From: Edaphobacter lichenicola | GTDB taxonomy: Bacteria > Acidobacteriota > Terriglobia > Terriglobales > Acidobacteriaceae | Length of the DNA: 64,000 nt | Direction: 5' to 3' | NCBI RefSeq assembly: GCF_025264645.1 | Contig: NZ_CP073696.1 | Span: forward strand, 62,001-126,000 | In this document: in pieces, positions 61,431 to 64,000 of the stretch | Layout of the letters: each line of letters opens with the position of its first letter | How positions within the stretch are numbered: position 1 is the first letter of the stretch | The notes under the pieces: model-generated | What the model was told of the DNA's origin: nothing | Database searches by the model: none | The model's input: only the letters and a program-made list of their open reading frames with translations | Translations under genes and position numbers: made by a program

Positions 61431-62930
61431 ATGAATTGGGAGATGGTGTGTGAGAGGTTGAACGCCACGGACCGTTGGTGCGCGTCGGTTGATGTTGCCG
61501 GGGTCGAGTATGATTCGCGGCGAGTGGGGCGAGGCGATGTCTTTGTCGCGATGCGGGGTGAGGCGACGGATGGAAATCGGTATATCGATGCTGCTGTCGC
61601 TCAGGGCGCGGCGGCTGTCGTAACGGATTCGAGGGAAGCGTATGAGAGTTTGCGCCGAACGCATGGCGGTGTAGGCGCAGCTTTGGTCGAGCGCGGGCGG
61701 CGAGCGCTGGCGGAGGTTAGCTCGGCTGTGATGGACCATCCGGAGCGTGGGCTTGCGTTGAGTGCGGTGACGGGAACGAACGGCAAGACGACGACCGCGT
61801 TTTTGCTTGAGACGATGTTGCGAAGCGTTGGGCGAACGTGCGTGCTGATTGGGACGATTGAGACGCATGTAGGGAACGAAGTGCGAGTGTCGCAGCATAC
61901 GACTCCGGAGTCGCGCGATATTCTTTCGCTCTTTGCCGATGGCGTGAAGGCAGGTGCGACCGAAGCGGTGATGGAGATGTCGTCGCACGCTCTGGAGCAG
62001 GAGAGAGTGTGGGGAATTCCAGTGGATGTGGCGATGTTTACGAATCTCACGCAGGACCATCTGGACTATCACGGAACGATGGAAAGATATTTTGCGGCGA
62101 AGGCGAGATTATTTGAAGGGGTTGGAGCGCCGCCGCCGAGGGTTGCAGTAGTGAATCTTGATGATGAATACGGAGGTGCGATTGAGAGAGCGGCTGCTGG
62201 ATGCGGCGAAGTCTGGACTTACGGGTTGGGGAACCATTTCGGTTGGGTGCCGCAGTTTCGAGCGGAAGATGTAGTGTTGGGAGCGGGTGAGACGAGCTTC
62301 GATTGGAAGACGCCCAGGGGAACGGTGGAGATGAGGTCGTCGCTGACTGGCCGAGTGAATGTGTATAACTTGCTCGCAGCGTCGTGTGCGGCGCTGGCCC
62401 GGGGTCTTAGCCTGGAGCAGATTGCGATGGCAGCCGAAGAGCTGGTGCCCGTGCCAGGGCGGTTTGAAACGGTATCAAATGGGTTGGGAATTACGGTAGT
62501 GGTGGACTATGCGCATACGGATGATGCTTTGAGGAATCTGATTGCGTTGGCGCGGGAGTTGGTGGGGAGCGGCAAGGTGATTACGCTATTTGGATGTGGC
62601 GGAGATCGGGATAGGACGAAGCGTCCGCGCATGGGGCGGGCTGCGGGTGAGGGAAGCGATCTAGTGATATTGACCAGCGACAATCCTCGCAGCGAGGAGC
62701 CGATGGTGATTATTGAAGAGGCTCTGGCGGGAGTGAGGGAGACGGGTACGACTTGCATAGTGGAGGAAGATCGAGCAGGGGCGATTGAGATTGCAATTCG
62801 CGCTGCGCGAGTTGGAGATATTGTTTTACTTGCCGGAAAAGGGCATGAGAAGGTGCAGATCTTGAAGGATGGCACCGTGCCGTTTGATGATGTTGCTGTC
62901 GCTGCGAGAGTTCTCAAGGAGATTGCTTGA
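61431..62930 (+). CDS. murE: UDP-MurNAc-tripeptide synthetase MurE
   Basis: Adds the third peptide residue to UDP-MurNAc-L-Ala-D-Glu. The 499 residues have VAGVEYDSRRVGRGDVFVAM, P-loop VTGTNGKTTTAFLLE, TTPESRDILSLF, MEMSSHALEQERV, and TSDNPRSEEP. The DNPR motif indicates meso-diaminopimelate as the added residue. The stop overlaps the murF start (TTGA). Confidence 0.97.
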   Translation: MNWEMVCERLNATDRWCASVDVAGVEYDSRRVGRGDVFVAMRGEATDGNRYIDAAVAQGAAAVVTDSREAYESLRRTHGGVGAALVERGRRALAEVSSAVMDHPERGLALSAVTGTNGKTTTAFLLETMLRSVGRTCVLIGTIETHVGNEVRVSQHTTPESRDILSLFADGVKAGATEAVMEMSSHALEQERVWGIPVDVAMFTNLTQDHLDYHGTMERYFAAKARLFEGVGAPPPRVAVVNLDDEYGGAIERAAAGCGEVWTYGLGNHFGWVPQFRAEDVVLGAGETSFDWKTPRGTVEMRSSLTGRVNVYNLLAASCAALARGLSLEQIAMAAEELVPVPGRFETVSNGLGITVVVDYAHTDDALRNLIALARELVGSGKVITLFGCGGDRDRTKRPRMGRAAGEGSDLVILTSDNPRSEEPMVIIEEALAGVRETGTTCIVEEDRAGAIEIAIRAARVGDIVLLAGKGHEKVQILKDGTVPFDDVAVAARVLKEIA

Positions 62931-64000
62931 ACCTGACACTGGGGCAGATTGCAGATTGGATTCATGCGGATGGGGAGTTCGATACGTCGGCGGAGGCGGT
63001 TGGATATGCGATCGACTCGCGGACGATTGGCGCAGGAGAGCTGTTTTTTGCTGTGCGTGGAGAAAGGCTGGACGGGCACGAGTATGTTCAGACTGCGCTT
63101 GCGAATGGAGCGGTTGCGGCGGTTGTGAGTAACCGGTGGATCGTCCCGGCAGAGGTGGATGAAGCTCGATTGCTGCTTGTCGCAGACGCTGAGGACTGCG
63201 TGCTGAAGGCACTGCAGCAGCTTGCCCATGCTGTGCGACGAGAGTGGGGTGGCCGCGTGATCGGCGTGACTGGATCGGCAGGCAAGACGACCACGAAGGA
63301 GGCGGTGGCTCAGGTTTTGGGAGCGAAGTTCAATGTGTTGAAGTCGGCGGGGAACTTGAATAATGGGTTCGGCCTGCCGTTACAGCTGTTGAAGCTGGAG
63401 CCTGAACATGAAGTTGCCGTGATTGAGATGGGCATGAACCATGCGGGGGAGATTGCTGCATTAGCCAGAATTGCAGAGCCGGACTGGGGACTCGTTTCGA
63501 ATGTCGGGCCGGTGCACCTTGAGTTTTTTGCAGATGGGATCGCCGGGATTGCACGGGCGAAGTTTGAATTGATACAAGCGCTGCCGTCGGATGGGGTGGC
63601 AGTGTTGAACTTCGACGATGCGTATGTCGCTTCGTTCGGGCGAGGGCTTGGCGGGCGCGCAGTTTTCTACGGGATGGGTGAGGGAGCTGGCGTGAGAGCA
63701 GTTCATGTGGCGGAGGTGGGTGCTGAGGGCGTGGTCTTTACCGTGGAGGCGAACGGCGAGCGTGCGAGCGTGCGTCTGAAGATGCTGGGAAGGCATAACG
63801 TTCCGAATGCGCTGGCGGCCATTGCCGTGGGTCTGCGGAGCGGAATCTCTTTGGAGGACTGTGCGGCCGCAGTGAGTGAGATGCGAGCGGGAGATAAGCG
63901 CGGCGAGGTGCTGGAGTGGCGCGGAGCAATGTTGATTAACGACTGCTACAACTCGAATCCGACAGCGCTGAATGCCATGGTGGAGGCGCTGATGGCGATG
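62927..64000 (+). CDS. murF: UDP-MurNAc-pentapeptide synthetase MurF, 3'-truncated by the window
   Basis: Adds D-Ala-D-Ala to UDP-MurNAc-tripeptide. 358 codons are in the window and the frame runs off the right edge. TTG 62927 overlaps the murE stop. Motifs: AIDSRTIGAGELFFAVRGE, P-loop GVTGSAGKTTTKE, SAGNLNNGFGLPLQLL, VIEMGMNHAGEIAAL, NVGPVHLEFF, LGRHNVPNALAA and LINDCYNSNPTAL, all in the expected order. It continues the dcw order mraZ-rsmH-ftsL-ftsI-murE-murF. Confidence 0.96.
   Translation, partial: MNLTLGQIADWIHADGEFDTSAEAVGYAIDSRTIGAGELFFAVRGERLDGHEYVQTALANGAVAAVVSNRWIVPAEVDEARLLLVADAEDCVLKALQQLAHAVRREWGGRVIGVTGSAGKTTTKEAVAQVLGAKFNVLKSAGNLNNGFGLPLQLLKLEPEHEVAVIEMGMNHAGEIAALARIAEPDWGLVSNVGPVHLEFFADGIAGIARAKFELIQALPSDGVAVLNFDDAYVASFGRGLGGRAVFYGMGEGAGVRAVHVAEVGAEGVVFTVEANGERASVRLKMLGRHNVPNALAAIAVGLRSGISLEDCAAAVSEMRAGDKRGEVLEWRGAMLINDCYNSNPTALNAMVEALMAM

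Overview
The window reads as a continuous chromosomal segment of an Acidobacteriota bacterium, most probably class Terriglobia (Edaphobacter/Granulicella/Terriglobus-like). Support: a tandem NAD+-I (nadA-motif) riboswitch in front of nadA, a class known essentially from this phylum; a large MacB/FtsX-type (ADOP) permease; a PEP-CTERM protein; an F-type ATP synthase operon with two b-type subunits and no a or c genes; and many secreted beta-propeller, M28 and prolyl-oligopeptidase proteins. Genes are dense on both strands in short operons. I saw no rRNA, tRNA, CRISPR array, prophage or insertion sequence.

Layout. 1-1.2 kb: N-terminus of a FUSC-type membrane protein and a two-gene lipoprotein/membrane-protein unit. 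1.4-6.6 kb: aroC-def-fmt-rsmB, with a convergent PASTA-domain gene. 7-13.1 kb: ADOP permease, a spore-coat-U-like secreted protein with an odd Cys-rich tail, a cation diffusion facilitator with three C-terminal repeats, and an NTF2-like secreted protein. 13.1-17.7 kb: ubiE, an orphan barstar, aroB, nadB. 17.7-21.2 kb: PepSY-TM, PEP-CTERM, TerC and small proteins. 21.2-25.5 kb: M28 peptidase-tatC-tatA/B, then the riboswitch and nadA-DUF2203. 25.6-34.5 kb: FkbM methyltransferase, M28 peptidase, two beta-propellers, a tandem repeat array, an SH3-like lipoprotein, an APH-type kinase and a DegT aminotransferase. 34.8-44.4 kb: hfq-hflX, the ATP synthase operon, and an omega-like plus a degenerate sigma-like gene. 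44.5-52.2 kb: fused aroDE, pgeF, an S9 peptidase and an ABC-2 exporter. 52.5-56.5 kb: dxs, SRPBCC, fasciclin and DUF2127 proteins. 56.8-64 kb: the dcw cluster mraZ-rsmH-ftsL-ftsI-murE-murF, cut by the right edge.

How genes work together. Three scattered shikimate loci (aroC, aroB, aroDE) supply chorismate. nadB and nadA make quinolinate for NAD, with nadA under direct NAD+ control. def and fmt run the N-formyl-methionine cycle. Tat components, sorting-signal proteins and secreted enzymes point to an envelope-rich, soil-type lifestyle. The dcw genes make and divide a meso-DAP peptidoglycan, and PgeF is a peptidoglycan editing factor.

The most notable non-coding signals are the two-domain NAD+ riboswitch overlapping the nadA ribosome-binding site, a family of small hairpin repeats with compensatory stem changes that has expanded into a 60-74 bp tandem array, an unexplained structured leader between rsmH and ftsL, a perfect 10-bp dyad before the ATP synthase promoter, and a consensus DnaA box upstream of mraZ.
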